Part shown: positions 32,833-33,413 of the stretch, in pieces
Layout of the letters: every line of letters starts with the position of its first letter
Numbering within the stretch: position 1 is the first letter of the stretch
NCBI GenBank assembly: GCA_023416195.1
Contig: JAEZID010000053.1
Span: 1-33,413 of the forward strand
DNA from: Pseudomonadota bacterium
GTDB taxonomy: Bacteria > Pseudomonadota > Alphaproteobacteria > Azospirillales > Azospirillaceae
DNA length: 33,413 bases
Direction of reading: 5' to 3'
Program-made: the position numbers and the translations under genes
Notes under the pieces: generated by a model
The model's input: only the letters and a program-made list of their open reading frames with translations
What the model was told of the DNA's origin: nothing
Databases searched by the model: none

Positions 32833-33413
32833 TCAAAGCTCCAGCGGCGCGGCGTCGCGCAGGATGCGCTCGGCCGCCGCGGTGTAGCCGCCGCCGGGGT
32901 CGTGCAGGACCAGCCCCGCCGTCAGCCGGGCGGGCGCCCGGCCGCCCTTGCGCGCGGCCAGCAGGATCCGCCGGGCCTCGCGGCCCGGGGCGGGCCACAG
33001 CGGGACCAGCACCAGCGCGCCGAAGGGGCCATGCAGGGCGGCCAGGATCTCGTCCAGCCGGTCGGCCCGGTGCACCAGCGTCAAAACGCCGCGGGGCTTC
33101 AGCATGGCGGCGGCGAAGCGGACCCAGTCGGGGAAGGCCGCCGCTCCCTCGACGTTGGCGGCGGCCTTCCACGGATCCGGGGGCGGGCTGGCGGCGCCGG
33201 CCCGCAGGTAGGGCGGGTTCATCATCACCCGGTCGAAACCGCCGGGAACCAGCGCGGCGGGCGGGGCCAGCAGGTCGCCGTCGAGGATCGTCACCCGCCC
33301 TTCCGCCCCGTTGAGGGCGACGCTGCGGCGGGCCAGCGCGGCGGCCTCCGCGCGGCGTTCCAGGCCGACGACGGCGGCGCCGGGGACGCGCGCGGCCAGG
33401 CACAGGGCGGCGG
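32833..33413 (-). CDS. N6-adenine-type methyltransferase, partial (TrmN6-like)
   Basis: The 5' part is cut by the right edge; the last 193 residues are visible. They start AALCLAARVPGAAVVGLERR, the SAM-binding second strand with its acidic end (GLE), then RAEAAALARRSVALNG, a short GDLLAPP, and the catalytic motif IV VMMNPPYLRAG. The NPPY motif fits N6-adenine methylation, and the whole order matches tRNA1(Val) A37 methyltransferases (TrmN6/YfiC type) or rRNA relatives. The last 70 residues are Ala/Arg-rich. A GTG at 33294 would be inside the SAM domain and is not the start. sppA follows at 32 bp. Confidence 0.75.
   Translation of the reverse strand, partial: AALCLAARVPGAAVVGLERRAEAAALARRSVALNGAEGRVTILDGDLLAPPAALVPGGFDRVMMNPPYLRAGAASPPPDPWKAAANVEGAAAFPDWVRFAAAMLKPRGVLTLVHRADRLDEILAALHGPFGALVLVPLWPAPGREARRILLAARKGGRAPARLTAGLVLHDPGGGYTAAAERILRDAAPLEL

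Overview
The window is high-GC DNA with almost wall-to-wall genes, strong G/C at third codon positions and clear Shine-Dalgarno sites. Gene content and protein style (DUF1489, thiO-thiS-thiG behind a TPP riboswitch, glyQ-glyS followed by ppdK, a PP0621-type zinc-ribbon protein, an OmpR-type regulator, an orphan CheD) suggest an alphaproteobacterium of the Rhodospirillales, most likely Azospirillum or a close relative. This is inferred from protein character; no database was searched.

Layout. 1-6.9 kb: a strong leftward promoter, possibly an rRNA leader; DUF1489; an acyl-carrier-like protein without the carrier serine; a DMT exporter overlapping a divergent DapB homologue; a K+-channel-like protein; a metallophosphoesterase; a DsbA-fold isomerase; an OmpR-family regulator; and a 61-aa protein. 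7-11.6 kb: a RidA-family protein, a secreted DUF4139 protein, DedA, a small secreted protein and a hotdog thioesterase. 11.6-17.1 kb: the thiamine thiazole operon (riboswitch, thiO, thiS, thiG), the Mg2+ channel mgtE, a STAS protein, tRNA-Leu(GAG) and lipB. 17.1-19 kb: the most accessory-looking stretch. It holds a secreted protein, an apparently frameshifted small gene and an HNH-nuclease toxin whose N-terminal half carries repeated VQPK/IQR-type motifs like those of effectors of contractile injection systems. 19-23.8 kb: a long-chain acyl-CoA ligase with a 2TM protein and acylphosphatase in one operon, an orphan cheD, and an overlapping hemerythrin/serine hydrolase pair. 23.8-28.4 kb: ppdK, preceded by a large palindromic repeat, an operator-like palindrome and a tandem pair of helix-turn-helix genes, of which the second looks damaged. 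28.4-33.4 kb: glyS and glyQ, a zinc-ribbon membrane protein, two intergenic inverted repeats, an S49 peptidase and a partial N6-adenine-type methyltransferase running off the right edge.

Most genes are ordinary housekeeping genes in short operons with 1-12 nt gaps or 4-nt overlaps. The points worth a second look are the HNH toxin and its small neighbours, the HTH pair with its missing start and stop signals and adjacent palindromes, the DapB homologue lacking the catalytic histidine, the ACP-like protein lacking its serine, and several in-frame short tandem duplications near protein ends (lipB, glyQ, sppA).
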